Shown: positions 8,783-17,810 of the stretch, piece after piece | How positions within the stretch are numbered: the first letter of the stretch is position 1 | Layout: each line of letters starts with the position of its first letter | Source: Palsa-892 sp035295845 | GTDB lineage: Bacteria; Pseudomonadota; Alphaproteobacteria; Rhizobiales; Xanthobacteraceae | Reading direction: 5' to 3' | DNA: 64,000 bases | NCBI GenBank assembly: GCA_035295845.1 | Contig: DATGIF010000027.1 | Span: 1-64,000 of the forward strand | Position numbers and translations under genes: made by a program | The notes under the pieces: generated by a model | Database searches by the model: none | Told to the model about the DNA's origin: nothing | What the model saw: the letters and a program-made list of their open reading frames with translations, nothing else

Positions 8783-9643
8783 TCAGCGCCCGGCGATGCG
8801 GCCGCGCAATTGCGGCGCCGCTTTTTGGAAAATCCAGTCATCAGGCCGTTTCGGCGTGGCGGCGAGGATCGATCCGGCGGCGTTGCAGAAATTGCGCTTG
8901 AGTTCGGCCTTGGCGAAATAGGACGCGAGCCGTTCGTCGCCGCCGGCGCTCATCAGCGTGAGACGGTCGAGGAGACAGGCAAGCTGGCCGTGGGCGACCA
9001 TTTCGGGGCCGTCATTGCACCACCAGGCGACCATGCCGAGGCGCGGATCGTCCCATGCCCCCGCGACGGCGATGCAGGAGCGCGGCGTATTCGCGCCGGC
9101 GACGTTCATGTCGATCACCGAAAGATCGCCGAACTTCGTCCTGAGCGTGCTCGGCGTCTCCGAAAGCTCAGCGTTGATTTTGGTGTCGGCGGCGAGCGCC
9201 GCGACCGCGTCGAGCGGATCGGCGATGGCCTCGCCTTCGGTGCCCGGGCGATAGAGTTCGATGCGCACGTAAGCGCCCTTGTCGTCCGGCGCGCCGAAGG
9301 TCATCAGGTCCTTGCGGCCGCCGCCATCGCGATGACGGCGCACGAGATAGGCGGACTGAGCGGGGTCGAGACCGGGCATCGCCACGGCGAAGGCGCCGGC
9401 CGCGCGCGTCACCTCGATCCAGGCGGGATGCGCGTCCTCCGTCGGCGTCACCGAGGAAGCCGCCGGCGTCGGCCCGACGAGGTCGTAGCCGAGAACGGCC
9501 GCGGCGCAGGCGATCGCGACGAAGGCGAATGCGCGCAGGAGCGCGAAAGCGCGCGCCAGCGTGAGCGGCGGGCGCGGAGCCAAGCGGTCGGATTCATAGC
9601 TTTGCGGGCCAGCAAAGGTGACCCGCGCTTTGAACGGTTTCAC
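8783..9643 (-). CDS. membrane-anchored periplasmic protein, unknown function
   Basis: A 286-residue protein with one membrane segment at about residues 30-54 (ARAFALLRAFAFVAIACAAAVL) after a basic cytoplasmic tail, then a mixed periplasmic domain. The domain contains Cys in NTPRSCIAV, WWCNDGP, LACLLD and NFCNAAG, which may pair as disulfides. It looks like a conserved rhizobial hypothetical protein. It is divergent from asd with 118 bp between starts. No enzymatic motif was recognised. Confidence 0.68.
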   Translation of the reverse strand: MKPFKARVTFAGPQSYESDRLAPRPPLTLARAFALLRAFAFVAIACAAAVLGYDLVGPTPAASSVTPTEDAHPAWIEVTRAAGAFAVAMPGLDPAQSAYLVRRHRDGGGRKDLMTFGAPDDKGAYVRIELYRPGTEGEAIADPLDAVAALAADTKINAELSETPSTLRTKFGDLSVIDMNVAGANTPRSCIAVAGAWDDPRLGMVAWWCNDGPEMVAHGQLACLLDRLTLMSAGGDERLASYFAKAELKRNFCNAAGSILAATPKRPDDWIFQKAAPQLRGRIAGR

Positions 9644-9761
9644 GCCTTATCCCTCTCCCGCAAGGTCGGCGTTGCGATTGTGACCGTTCTCGCGTAGAAG
9701 CCGCTCACTTTTGGTTTCCGGCGGGCCGCATCTGCGGCCAAATTTCGGCAGAGAGTGAACA

Positions 9762-10796
9762 ATGGGTTACAAGGTCGCGGTCGTAGGAGCCACCGGCAAT
9801 GTCGGCCGGGAGATGCTCGCGGTCCTTTCCGAGCGCGGATTTGACGCCGACGAGGTGGTGCCGCTTGCCTCGCGCCGTTCCATGGGCGTCGAGGTCTCTT
9901 ATGGTAACCGTACGCTAAAGGTGAAGGCGCTCGAGCATTACGATTTTGCCGACACCGATCTCTGCCTGATGTCGGCGGGCTCCGCCATCTCCAAGGAATG
10001 GTCGCCGAAGATCGCCGCCAAGGGCTGCGTCGTCATCGATAATTCCTCGTGCTGGCGCTACGACCCCGACGTGCCGCTCGTGGTGCCCGAGGTCAATGCC
10101 GACGCGATCGCGGGCTTCAAGAAGAAGAACATCATCGCCAACCCGAATTGCTCAACCGCGCAGCTCGTGGTGGCGTTGAAGCCGTTGCATGACCGCGCCG
10201 TCGTCAAGCGGGTCGTGGTTTCGACCTATCAGTCGGTTTCCGGTGCCGGCAAGGACGCGATGGACGAATTGTTCTCGCAGTCGCGCGCGATCTTCGTTGC
10301 GGATACGCCGGAGCCGAAGAAGTTTCCGAAGCGCATCGCCTTCAACGTCATCCCGCAGGTCGACGTCTTCATGGAAGACGGCTCCACGAAAGAGGAGTGG
10401 AAGATGGCCGAGGAGACGAAGAAGATCCTCGACCCGAAGATCGAACTCGTCGCGACCTGCGTGCGGGTGCCGGTCTTCATCGGCCATTCGGAGGCGGTCA
10501 ACGTCGAATTCGAGAAGCCGATTTCCGCCGACGAAGCGCGCGAGATCCTGCGCAAGGCGCCTGGCGTGCTCGTGATCGATAAGCGCGAGCCGGGCGGCTA
10601 CATGACGCCGTTCGAGGCGGTGGGCGAAGACGCGACGTATGTGTCGCGCATCCGCGAGGACAAGACCGTGAAGAACGGCCTCGTCTTCTGGTGCGTATCC
10701 GACAATCTGCGCAAGGGCGCGGCGTTGAATACGGTCCAGATCGCCGAGATCCTCGTCAACCGCAAGCTCTTGACGCCGAAAAAGAAGGCAGCGTAA
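9762..10796 (+). CDS. asd: aspartate-semialdehyde dehydrogenase
   Basis: NADPH-dependent reduction of aspartyl phosphate to aspartate semialdehyde, feeding lysine/diaminopimelate, threonine and methionine synthesis. The 344-residue protein has the nucleotide loop GATGNVGREML, the catalytic-cysteine motif NPNCSTAQLV (Cys near residue 130), and the downstream His region PVFIGHSEAVNV. The length is that of the short bacterial form. The gene stands alone in this window. Confidence 0.97.
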   Translation: MGYKVAVVGATGNVGREMLAVLSERGFDADEVVPLASRRSMGVEVSYGNRTLKVKALEHYDFADTDLCLMSAGSAISKEWSPKIAAKGCVVIDNSSCWRYDPDVPLVVPEVNADAIAGFKKKNIIANPNCSTAQLVVALKPLHDRAVVKRVVVSTYQSVSGAGKDAMDELFSQSRAIFVADTPEPKKFPKRIAFNVIPQVDVFMEDGSTKEEWKMAEETKKILDPKIELVATCVRVPVFIGHSEAVNVEFEKPISADEAREILRKAPGVLVIDKREPGGYMTPFEAVGEDATYVSRIREDKTVKNGLVFWCVSDNLRKGAALNTVQIAEILVNRKLLTPKKKAA

Positions 10797-10853
10797 GCGG
10801 CGAGCTCGAAGCGTCGACGAGCGGCTGAACTCCCGGCCGTGTTATGGTCCGTC

Positions 10854-11051
10854 ATGAGAAAAGTTGTTCTTTTCGCTATTTACGCAACAATGATTGCCGG
10901 AGGAGGCTACTGGCTTGTGATCCAGCTTGCCTACTCCCATAAATTTTGGCTCGCGATGGTAGCAGGAGCCGGAGCAATTATGGCGCTCGGGCTTTACCTT
11001 CTTTGGACGGACTTTATCGGGCCGGCATTCGGTTTGCATACCGAGGAATGA
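10854..11051 (+). CDS. small two-helix membrane protein, unknown function
   Basis: A 65-residue protein with two membrane segments (VVLFAIYATMIAGGGYWLVI and FWLAMVAGAGAIMALGLYLL) and a short polar tail (GPAFGLHTEE). The ATG at 10854 is taken; a GTG at 10839 is possible. Local base composition is lower in GC than neighbouring genes. No family recognised. It lies between asd and the CoA-ester lyase, same strand. Confidence 0.55.
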   Translation: MRKVVLFAIYATMIAGGGYWLVIQLAYSHKFWLAMVAGAGAIMALGLYLLWTDFIGPAFGLHTEE

Positions 11052-11082
11052 TGGTGCCGAAAAGTCCGACCGCCAAATCGAT

Positions 11083-11967
11083 ATGACAAACGCCGTACGG
11101 CCGCGCCGCAGCGCCCTCTACATGCCGGCTTCGAACGCGCGCGCGCTTGAAAAGGCGCGCTCGCTGCCGGCCGATGTGATCATCCTCGATCTCGAAGACG
11201 CGGTCGCGCCCGATGCGAAGAAGACCGCGCGCGAGCAGGCCGCGGCTGCGATCAAAGCCAAGGGCTTCGGTCCGCGCGAAGTGGTGCTGCGCGTGAACGG
11301 CATCGACACCGCCTGGATCGACGACGATCTCGCGGCGGCGGTTGCGGCCGCGCCCGATGCGGTCCTGGTGCCGAAGATCTCCTCGCCGGAGGAAGTGGCC
11401 TTCGTCGCCCACAAGCTCGCGGACCTCAAGGCGCCGGCCAGTCTTGCGATGTGGGCGATGATCGAGACGCCGCTCGGCGTGCTGGACGCGAATTTCATCG
11501 CCGCCGCCGGACGCGATCCGAAAATGCGGCTTGCGGTGCTTGTGCTCGGCACCAATGATATCGCCAAGGAAACGCGCGCGCGCATCGTGCCCGGGCGGCT
11601 GCCGATGCTCGCCGCACTCTCGACGGTGATCCTCGCTGCCCGCGCTCACGGCCTCGACGTGCTGGACGGCGTTTACAACGACATCCAGAACGCGGCGGGC
11701 TTCGCGCGCGAATGCGAGGAGGGCCGCGATCTCGGCTTCGACGGCAAGACGCTGATCCACCCCTCGCAAATCGAGCCGTGCAACGCCGCCTATTCGCCGG
11801 CGGAAGCGGAAGTGGCGCAGGCGAAGAAGATCGTCGCCGCCTTCGCGCTGCCTGAAAACGCCGGCAAGGGCGTGATTACGGTCGACGGGCGGATGGTCGA
11901 GCTTCTGCACGCGGAGATCGCGCGCCGCACCGTGGCGCTCGCCGACGCCATTGCGGCACGGGTGTGA
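11083..11967 (+). CDS. HpcH/HpaI aldolase family CoA-ester lyase (CitE/malyl-CoA lyase-like)
   Basis: A 294-residue TIM-barrel enzyme. Visible signatures: RSALYMPASNARALEKA at the N-terminus (CoA/phosphate binding), ILDLEDAVAPDAK with the metal-binding acidic residues, VLRVNGIDT, and the C-terminal GFDGKTLIHPSQIE. The family includes citrate lyase beta subunits and malyl-/citramalyl-CoA lyases or thioesterases. Citrate lyase alpha and gamma genes are absent, and a MaoC hydratase gene overlaps its stop. A role in C4/C5 CoA-ester metabolism (malyl- or methylmalyl-CoA) is therefore most likely. Exact substrate unproven. Confidence 0.85.
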   Translation: MTNAVRPRRSALYMPASNARALEKARSLPADVIILDLEDAVAPDAKKTAREQAAAAIKAKGFGPREVVLRVNGIDTAWIDDDLAAAVAAAPDAVLVPKISSPEEVAFVAHKLADLKAPASLAMWAMIETPLGVLDANFIAAAGRDPKMRLAVLVLGTNDIAKETRARIVPGRLPMLAALSTVILAARAHGLDVLDGVYNDIQNAAGFARECEEGRDLGFDGKTLIHPSQIEPCNAAYSPAEAEVAQAKKIVAAFALPENAGKGVITVDGRMVELLHAEIARRTVALADAIAARV

Positions 11968-13019
11968 GCGCGATGAGCGAGGGCGCAGGGAATTTCTTCG
12001 AGGACTTTCGCCTTGGCCAGGTGATCAGGCACGCGACGCCGCGCACGATCACCACCGGCGACGTCGCGCTCTATAACGGCCTCTTCGGCGCGCGCTTCGC
12101 GGTGCAATCCGCCGATACTTTCGCGAAGAAAATCGGCTATCCGCGCGCGCCGGTCGATGATCTCCTGGTGTTCCATGTCGTCTTCGGCAAGACGGTGCCG
12201 GACATTTCGCTGAACGCCGTCGCCAATCTCGGCTACGCCGACTGCCGTTTTCTCGCGCCCGTCTATCCCGGCGACACACTTTCCGCGCAGTCAGAAGTGG
12301 TGGGTCTGCGCGAAAACTCCAATCGCCAGTCGGGGGTCGTCTACGTGCGCTCCAGGGGCTTCAACCAGAAAGGCACCGTGGTGCTCGACTATGCGCGCTG
12401 GGTGATGGTGCGCAAACGCGCGGAAGCGGCACCCGTTGCAAGCGCGAGCGTACCGAAGCTGCCCGATAAGGTTGACCCCGCGGCTCTCGGTGGCGGAGTG
12501 CCGAGACTGAAGTCGAAGGGTTACGATTACGTGCTCGCGGGCGGCACGCGGCGTTTCGCCGATTATCACCCGGGCGAAAAGATCGATCATCGCGACGGCA
12601 TGACGGTGGAAGAGGCCGAACATCAGATCGCAACGCGGCTTTATCAGAATACGGCCCGCGTCCACTTCAATCAGTTCACCGAAAGCAAGGGCCGTTTCGG
12701 CCGCCGGCTGATCTATGGCGGCCACGTCATTTCGCTCGCGCGGGCGCTTTCGTTCAACGGGCTCGCCAATGCCTTTCACGTGGCGGCAATCAATGGCGGC
12801 CGGCATGTGGCACCGCTCTTCGCGGGCTCTACCGTGTTCGCCTGGAGCGAAGTGCTGGAACGCCAGGAGATTCCCAAGCGCAAGGATATCGGCGCGCTCA
12901 GGCTGCGGACGATCGCGACCAAGGATCGTCCCTGCGAAGATTTTCCGCTCAAGCAGGGAGACGAATACGACCCCGCCGTGATTCTCGATCTCGATTACTG
13001 GGCGCTGATCCCGCGCTGA
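11964..13019 (+). CDS. MaoC-family dehydratase, mesaconyl-CoA hydratase-like
   Basis: A 351-residue double hot-dog protein. The N-terminal half has FFEDFRLGQVIRHATPRTIT and VSPVYPGDTL-like VYPGDTLSAQSEV; the C-terminal half resembles a second hydratase domain (YHPGEKIDHRDGMTVEEAEH). Length and two-domain layout fit mesaconyl-CoA (beta-methylmalyl-CoA) hydratase of the ethylmalonyl-CoA pathway. A GTG at 11964 overlaps the lyase stop; an ATG at 11973 is an equal candidate. It converges with, and overlaps by 25 bp, the esterase gene. Assignment to that pathway is inference from the pairing with the lyase. Confidence 0.78.
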   Translation: MSAMSEGAGNFFEDFRLGQVIRHATPRTITTGDVALYNGLFGARFAVQSADTFAKKIGYPRAPVDDLLVFHVVFGKTVPDISLNAVANLGYADCRFLAPVYPGDTLSAQSEVVGLRENSNRQSGVVYVRSRGFNQKGTVVLDYARWVMVRKRAEAAPVASASVPKLPDKVDPAALGGGVPRLKSKGYDYVLAGGTRRFADYHPGEKIDHRDGMTVEEAEHQIATRLYQNTARVHFNQFTESKGRFGRRLIYGGHVISLARALSFNGLANAFHVAAINGGRHVAPLFAGSTVFAWSEVLERQEIPKRKDIGALRLRTIATKDRPCEDFPLKQGDEYDPAVILDLDYWALIPR

Positions 13020-13954
13020 AGGCCCGACGTGATCGACAGGTCGTAATGGCGGAAGAACGCCCAGACCTCTTCCGCCGCATCAATGTCATGATTGCGCAAG
13101 CCCAGCATGCGCGCCACCATCGGCGTTTCGCGCCCCGGTCCGATCGAGGGTGACTGGTGCCCCCCGTTATTGATGCGGAACAGAATGACGGCGGTATTGT
13201 CCCGGCAGTTCGACCAGTAGATCAAGGTCACCGACGTGCCGCTCGAGCCGCGGCTCGGCACCGGGGACTCGGATGCATTGGAGCAGCCGTCGAGATCGGC
13301 GAAGAGCTTCGCGGTGTTCATCACCGGATAGAGGGACATCACGCCCGGAAGCGCGTTGCCGTAGAAAGGCACGATCATGTCGGCGGTGCCGTTGATCATG
13401 AGAACCGGTATGGCGCGGCTCGGCTTGCAGGTGGTGCGATAGGCCGTGGGCACCGTCGCGCTCAATGTCGCGTAGGCGGCAAAGAGATCAGAACGCTCGC
13501 AGGCCATGCGATAGGTCATGTAGCCGCCGTTCGACAGGCCCACGAGATAAACGCGTCCAGGATCGGCGATCCGCTGCTCGACAAGCGTTTGCACGAGCTG
13601 GCTCAGGAATTCGACGTCGTCGCCGGGCGGCGCCCAAAACGTCATGCGCAGCGCCGGATTGCGTCCGTCTTTCCACGAGTCGCCTAGGCCGTAGGGATAG
13701 ACAGCCGTGAAATTCTCGCGGTCGGCGACAAGATTGAGGCCGAGATAAGAATCCATGCCGTCGGCGGATTGCAACATGCCGTGCAGGGCGATGACGACGG
13801 GACCTTGCGGCATCGGGTTCGGCGGCAGATGAATGCGGTAGTGCCGCTCCTGACCGCTATCGACGACGAGGGTGCGGACCTCGTCGGCGCGCAAGGGTGA
13901 CGCGGCCGAGGCAAGCGCAACAAGCGCCAAAGTCGCGGCTTGCAGGCTTCGCAT
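12995..13954 (-). CDS. secreted esterase of the polyhydroxybutyrate depolymerase (LpqC) family
   Basis: A 319-residue alpha/beta hydrolase. It begins with a signal peptide (RSLQAATLALVALASAASPL). The oxyanion region is VVIALHGMLQSADG; the nucleophile elbow is GLSNGGYM (Ser), an Asp is expected near INGTADMIVPF and the His in NNGGHQSP. The family contains feruloyl esterases and PHB depolymerases; the substrate here is not evident. The start at 13954 is set by the signal peptide. Its last 25 bp overlap the MaoC gene tail to tail. Confidence 0.83.
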   Translation of the reverse strand: MRSLQAATLALVALASAASPLRADEVRTLVVDSGQERHYRIHLPPNPMPQGPVVIALHGMLQSADGMDSYLGLNLVADRENFTAVYPYGLGDSWKDGRNPALRMTFWAPPGDDVEFLSQLVQTLVEQRIADPGRVYLVGLSNGGYMTYRMACERSDLFAAYATLSATVPTAYRTTCKPSRAIPVLMINGTADMIVPFYGNALPGVMSLYPVMNTAKLFADLDGCSNASESPVPSRGSSGTSVTLIYWSNCRDNTAVILFRINNGGHQSPSIGPGRETPMVARMLGLRNHDIDAAEEVWAFFRHYDLSITSGLQRGISAQ

Positions 13955-14106
13955 GAGACGATTCGTTCCCCTCACCAAACAGGCTCCGTCGGCGATATTC
14001 ACCGACAATGTGCCGGTTTTCTGTCGCAACCTGCCGCCCCGAAGACGCGCGCGGCCCGAAATTTAGCCGTAAATGCGTTAGTCAACTGTTAACCGGACGC
14101 GGACGG

Positions 14107-14991
14107 CTAGCCTGCGCGCAAATGCTCGACCAGCTGGCGTGCAAAGGGCGGCAGTTCGCGCATGCCGCGCACGCAGATCGTCAGGTCGCGGACGGCCCAC
14201 GGGTCGGTGAGGGTGACCGCCGTGATCGCCATGGTGCGAGCCGTGCGCCGCGCGGTGGTCTCGGGCACGATCCCGACCCCGACATTGCATTCGACCAGAC
14301 GGCAGACCGCGTCGAAACTTCGCAATTGCACCCGTAGCCGCAGCGGCCGCCCGATGCGCACGGCCTTGTCGGCGAGAAAGCGCTGCAAGGCGCTCGCCCG
14401 GTCAAGCCCGACGAAGTCCCGGTCAAGCACGTCCGCGAAGGCGATCTTCGATCGTTTGGCGAGCGGGTGATTGCGGGCGACCACCAGGACGAAACGGTCG
14501 CGGCGGAACGGATAGGTTTCGAGCGCACCGGCATCGACCGTGCCGGCGACGATGCCGAGATCGGCAACGCCTTCGGCGATCAAGCCGACGATCTCGTCGC
14601 TCAGGCGCTCTTCGAGATCAACGCTCACATTCGGATGCGCGGCGAGAAAGGAACTCAGCGCCTCGGGCAGGAATTCGGTCAGTGCATTGGTATTGGAAAG
14701 CACGCGAATCTGGCCGGCGAGGCCGCCGGCATAGGCGCCGAGGTCTTCGCGCAGGCGCTCGGCCTGGCGCAGCATGGTGCGGGCATGTTGCAGGAGGGTA
14801 CGTCCCGCCTGCGTCGGCGCGACACCCTGGCGGCTCCGCAACAGGAGTGGCGCGCCGATCGCCTCTTCCATATTGCGAATGCGGGTGCTCGCGGCGGCGA
14901 GCGCGAGATGCGCCCGTTCGGCGCCGTGGGTAATGCTGCCCGCCTCGACGATGTCGCGAAACAGGCTGAGATCAGCGAGATCGAAGCGCAT
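14107..14991 (-). CDS. LysR-family transcriptional regulator
   Basis: A 294-residue regulator: winged helix at residues 5-62 (LSLFRDIVEAGSITHGAERAHL, RIRNMEEAIGAPLLLR) and a periplasmic-binding-like effector domain from about residue 90. It is divergent from sdhCDAB with a 178-bp spacer containing an AT-rich dyad 36 bp upstream of this start. By the usual behaviour of the family it would autoregulate and might affect the sdh operon. The ligand cannot be predicted. Confidence 0.88.
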   Translation of the reverse strand: MRFDLADLSLFRDIVEAGSITHGAERAHLALAAASTRIRNMEEAIGAPLLLRSRQGVAPTQAGRTLLQHARTMLRQAERLREDLGAYAGGLAGQIRVLSNTNALTEFLPEALSSFLAAHPNVSVDLEERLSDEIVGLIAEGVADLGIVAGTVDAGALETYPFRRDRFVLVVARNHPLAKRSKIAFADVLDRDFVGLDRASALQRFLADKAVRIGRPLRLRVQLRSFDAVCRLVECNVGVGIVPETTARRTARTMAITAVTLTDPWAVRDLTICVRGMRELPPFARQLVEHLRAG

Positions 14992-15026
14992 GCCTGCCTT
15001 CGTATTTTGCGAAGGTAGCCTACGTC

Positions 15027-15049
15027 AAATTGTCATTGTAGTACAATTT
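15027..15049. promoter_or_regulatory. overlapping dyads in the lysR/sdhC spacer, candidate LysR-type operator
   Basis: A perfect inverted repeat ATTGTA-G-TACAAT (15035-15047) overlaps a second one, AAATTGT-N9-ACAATTT (15027-15049), sharing its right arm. The second has the T-N11-A geometry of LysR-type boxes. It lies 36 bp from the regulator start and about 120 bp before sdhC. It is the only strong palindrome noticed in this spacer. Binding by the adjacent LysR protein is inference. Confidence 0.5.
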
Positions 15050-15169
15050 TTTGGGACTAGTTTCGTTTGGCGCGAAGCTAGTCTTGCGGCGGCCCCTCCA
15101 AGCGACGAATTGCGAGCCGGTGGAACGCGTTTCAAGACTTCGGCGACGGCAGAGAATTCGGAGAATATG

Positions 15170-15565
15170 ATGGCTGAGCCCAGGGTCGAGCGTCCATTGT
15201 CGCCGCATCTCGGCATCTATCATTTCAGCATCACCATGGCGATGTCGATCCTGCACCGGATCACCGGCGGCGCGCTTTATTTCGGTACGCTGCTTCTGGT
15301 CTGGTGGTTGCTTGCCGCGGCGAGCTCGTCGCGGCAATTCGACATCGCGAGCGCCTTTTTCGCCTCCTGGTTCGGGCAGTTTATCCTATTCGGCTACACG
15401 TGGGCGCTTCTCCACCACACGCTCGGCGGCATCCGTCATTTCATCTGGGACACAGGACACGGCCTTCAACCCGGCGAGCGCGAGTTCCTCGGCTACGCGA
15501 CCATCACGGGCTCGGTCGTGCTGACGCTTGTCGTCTGGACGCTCGGCTACATGTTCAAGGGTTGA
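15170..15565 (+). CDS. sdhC: succinate dehydrogenase cytochrome b556 subunit
   Basis: Membrane anchor of complex II, 131 residues with three transmembrane helices. Family signature: RPLSPHLGIYHFSITMAMSI followed by LHRITGGALYFG; the heme-ligand region is LLHHTLGGIRHFIWD. GGAG sits 6 bases before the ATG at 15170 (an ATG at 15167 is adjacent). First gene of sdhCDAB; sdhD follows after 11 bp. Confidence 0.95.
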   Translation: MAEPRVERPLSPHLGIYHFSITMAMSILHRITGGALYFGTLLLVWWLLAAASSSRQFDIASAFFASWFGQFILFGYTWALLHHTLGGIRHFIWDTGHGLQPGEREFLGYATITGSVVLTLVVWTLGYMFKG

Positions 15566-15576
15566 GAGGAAACGCG

Positions 15577-15951
15577 ATGAGAACTCCGTTCGCTCGCATT
15601 CACGGACTAGGCAGCGGCCATTCCGGCACCGGGCATTTCTGGATGCAGCGGCTCACCGGCATCGCGAACCTGCCGCTCGTCATCGCTTTTCTCGTGGTGG
15701 TCGTGAGCCTTGCCGGCTCAAGCCAGGCAAGCGTGATCGCGACTTTATCGAATCCCTTTGTCGCGATGATCATGACCGCCGCACTGATCTCGGTGCTTAT
15801 CCATATGCGGATCGGCATGCAGGTGATCATCGAGGATTACGTGCATAGCGAACTCAGAAAGATTGCTCTGCTGATGGCCAATACCTTCTTTACGCTCGCG
15901 GTTGGAATCGCCGCGGGTTACGCAATCCTGAAGATCAATTTCGGGCTCTAG
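15577..15951 (+). CDS. sdhD: succinate dehydrogenase membrane anchor subunit
   Basis: Second membrane subunit of complex II, 124 residues and three helices. Characteristic segments are HFWMQRLTGIANLPL (quinone-site side) and LIHMRIGMQVIIEDYVH, which supplies the second heme ligand. A GAGAGGAAA ribosome site precedes the ATG. It is followed 3 bp later by sdhA. Confidence 0.93.
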   Translation: MRTPFARIHGLGSGHSGTGHFWMQRLTGIANLPLVIAFLVVVVSLAGSSQASVIATLSNPFVAMIMTAALISVLIHMRIGMQVIIEDYVHSELRKIALLMANTFFTLAVGIAAGYAILKINFGL

Positions 15952-15954
15952 GCG

Positions 15955-17799
15955 ATGGCAACGAACGGCAAACAGAATGGCAAGCAACCGGCGGCGCCGG
16001 CGCCTCTGGGCCGCGCCTATCCGGTCACCGACCACGTCTATGACGTGATTGTTGTCGGCGCCGGCGGCTCGGGCCTCCGGGCGGTCGTCGGCTGCGCCGA
16101 GGCCGGGCTCAAAACCGCCTGCATCACCAAGGTGTTTCCGACGCGCTCGCACACGGTGGCGGCGCAGGGCGGCATTGCCGCCGCGCTCGGCAATATGGGC
16201 GAGGACGACTGGCGCTGGCACATGTACGACACCGTCAAGGGGTCGGACTGGCTCGGCGACCAGGATGCCATCGAATATCTCTGCCGCCACGCGCCGGCAG
16301 CGGTCTACGAGCTCGAGCACTGGGGCGTGCCGTTCTCGCGCACGGAGGAAGGCAAAATCTACCAGCGGCCGTTCGGCGGCATGACCACGCATTTCGGCAA
16401 GGGAACCGCGCAACGCACCTGCGCCGCCGCCGACCGCACGGGCCACGCCATGCTGCACACGCTTTATGGTGCCGCCCTCAAGCACAGCGCCGAATTCTTC
16501 ATCGAATTTTTCGCGCTTGATCTTCTGATGGACGGCGACGGCCGCTGCTGCGGCGTCGTCGCCTTCGACATGGAGCACGGCACCATTCACCGCTTCCGCG
16601 CGCAGATGACGATGCTCGCGACCGGCGGCTACGGCCGCACCTATTTCACTTGCACCTCCGCCCACACCTGCACCGGCGACGGCAACGCCATGGTGCTGCG
16701 CGCGGGCCTGCCGCTGCAGGACATGGAGTTCGTGCAGTTCCATCCGACCGGCGTTTACGGCGCCGGCGTCCTCATCACCGAAGGCGCGCGCGGCGAGGGC
16801 GGCTATCTCACCAATTCAGAAGGCGAGCGCTTCATGGAGCGCTACGCGCCCTCGGCGAAAGACCTTGCTTCCCGCGACGTCGTCTCGCGCGCGATGACCA
16901 TCGAGATTCACGAGGGCCGCGGCGTCGGCAAGGAGAAGGATCACATCCATCTCCACCTCGACCATATCGATCCGAAAATCCTGCACGAGCGGCTGCCCGG
17001 CATTTCCGAGAGCGCGAAGATTTTTGCCGGCGTCGATCTCACCAAGGAGCCGATTCCGGTGCTGCCGACCGTGCACTACAACATGGGCGGCATCCCGACG
17101 AACTTCCACGGCGAGGCGCTGACAAAGGCGAACGGCGATCCCGATCGGGTGGTGCCGGGCTTGATGGCGCTGGGCGAAGCCGCCTGCGTCTCGGTGCATG
17201 GCGCCAACCGCCTCGGCTCGAACTCCTTGATCGATCTTGTCGTGTTCGGACGCGCGGCGGCGGCGCGCTGCGCCGAGATCGTGCATCCCGGCGAGACGCA
17301 GCCGGAGCCTCCGGCCGCGGCAACCGACTACGCGATTTCGCGGCTCGACCGCTTTCGCAACGCCGAGGGCGCAACGCCGACGGCGGAACTCCGCGTCAAG
17401 ATGCAAAAGGTGATGCAGTCGAACTGCGCCGTGTTCCGCACCGGCAAGGTGCTCTCCGAAGGCTCAAAGCTCATCCACGATGTGTTCGGGGGCGTTTCCG
17501 ACCTCCACGTCACCGATCGCTCGCTGATCTGGAATTCGGACCTCATCGAGACGCTCGAATTCGACAATCTGATCGCGCAGGCGGTGGTCACAATGGAGTC
17601 GGCGCTCAACCGAACCGAATCGCGCGGGGCGCATGCGCGCGAGGATTTTCCTGAGCGCGACGACAAGAACTGGATGAAGCACACGCTGTCCTGGTTCGAC
17701 GACAAGACCGGCAAGGTCAAGCTCGACGACCGGCCGGTGCACACCTACACGCTGACGAACGAAGTGCAGTACATCGAGCCGAAGAAGCGGGTTTACTGA
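15955..17799 (+). CDS. sdhA: succinate dehydrogenase flavoprotein subunit
   Basis: Oxidises succinate to fumarate and passes electrons to SdhB. The 614-residue protein shows the FAD dinucleotide fold ([20 protein letters not shown]), the covalent-FAD His in [12 protein letters not shown], and substrate-site residues in [21 protein letters not shown] and [10 protein letters not shown]. The C-terminus has the usual DETGKV-like [19 protein letters not shown]. Third gene of the operon, directly before sdhB (11 bp). Confidence 0.98.
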   Translation: MATNGKQNGKQPAAPAPLGRAYPVTDHVYDVIVVGAGGSGLRAVVGCAEAGLKTACITKVFPTRSHTVAAQGGIAAALGNMGEDDWRWHMYDTVKGSDWLGDQDAIEYLCRHAPAAVYELEHWGVPFSRTEEGKIYQRPFGGMTTHFGKGTAQRTCAAADRTGHAMLHTLYGAALKHSAEFFIEFFALDLLMDGDGRCCGVVAFDMEHGTIHRFRAQMTMLATGGYGRTYFTCTSAHTCTGDGNAMVLRAGLPLQDMEFVQFHPTGVYGAGVLITEGARGEGGYLTNSEGERFMERYAPSAKDLASRDVVSRAMTIEIHEGRGVGKEKDHIHLHLDHIDPKILHERLPGISESAKIFAGVDLTKEPIPVLPTVHYNMGGIPTNFHGEALTKANGDPDRVVPGLMALGEAACVSVHGANRLGSNSLIDLVVFGRAAAARCAEIVHPGETQPEPPAAATDYAISRLDRFRNAEGATPTAELRVKMQKVMQSNCAVFRTGKVLSEGSKLIHDVFGGVSDLHVTDRSLIWNSDLIETLEFDNLIAQAVVTMESALNRTESRGAHAREDFPERDDKNWMKHTLSWFDDKTGKVKLDDRPVHTYTLTNEVQYIEPKKRVY

Positions 17800-17810
17800 G
17801 GGCGGGCACC

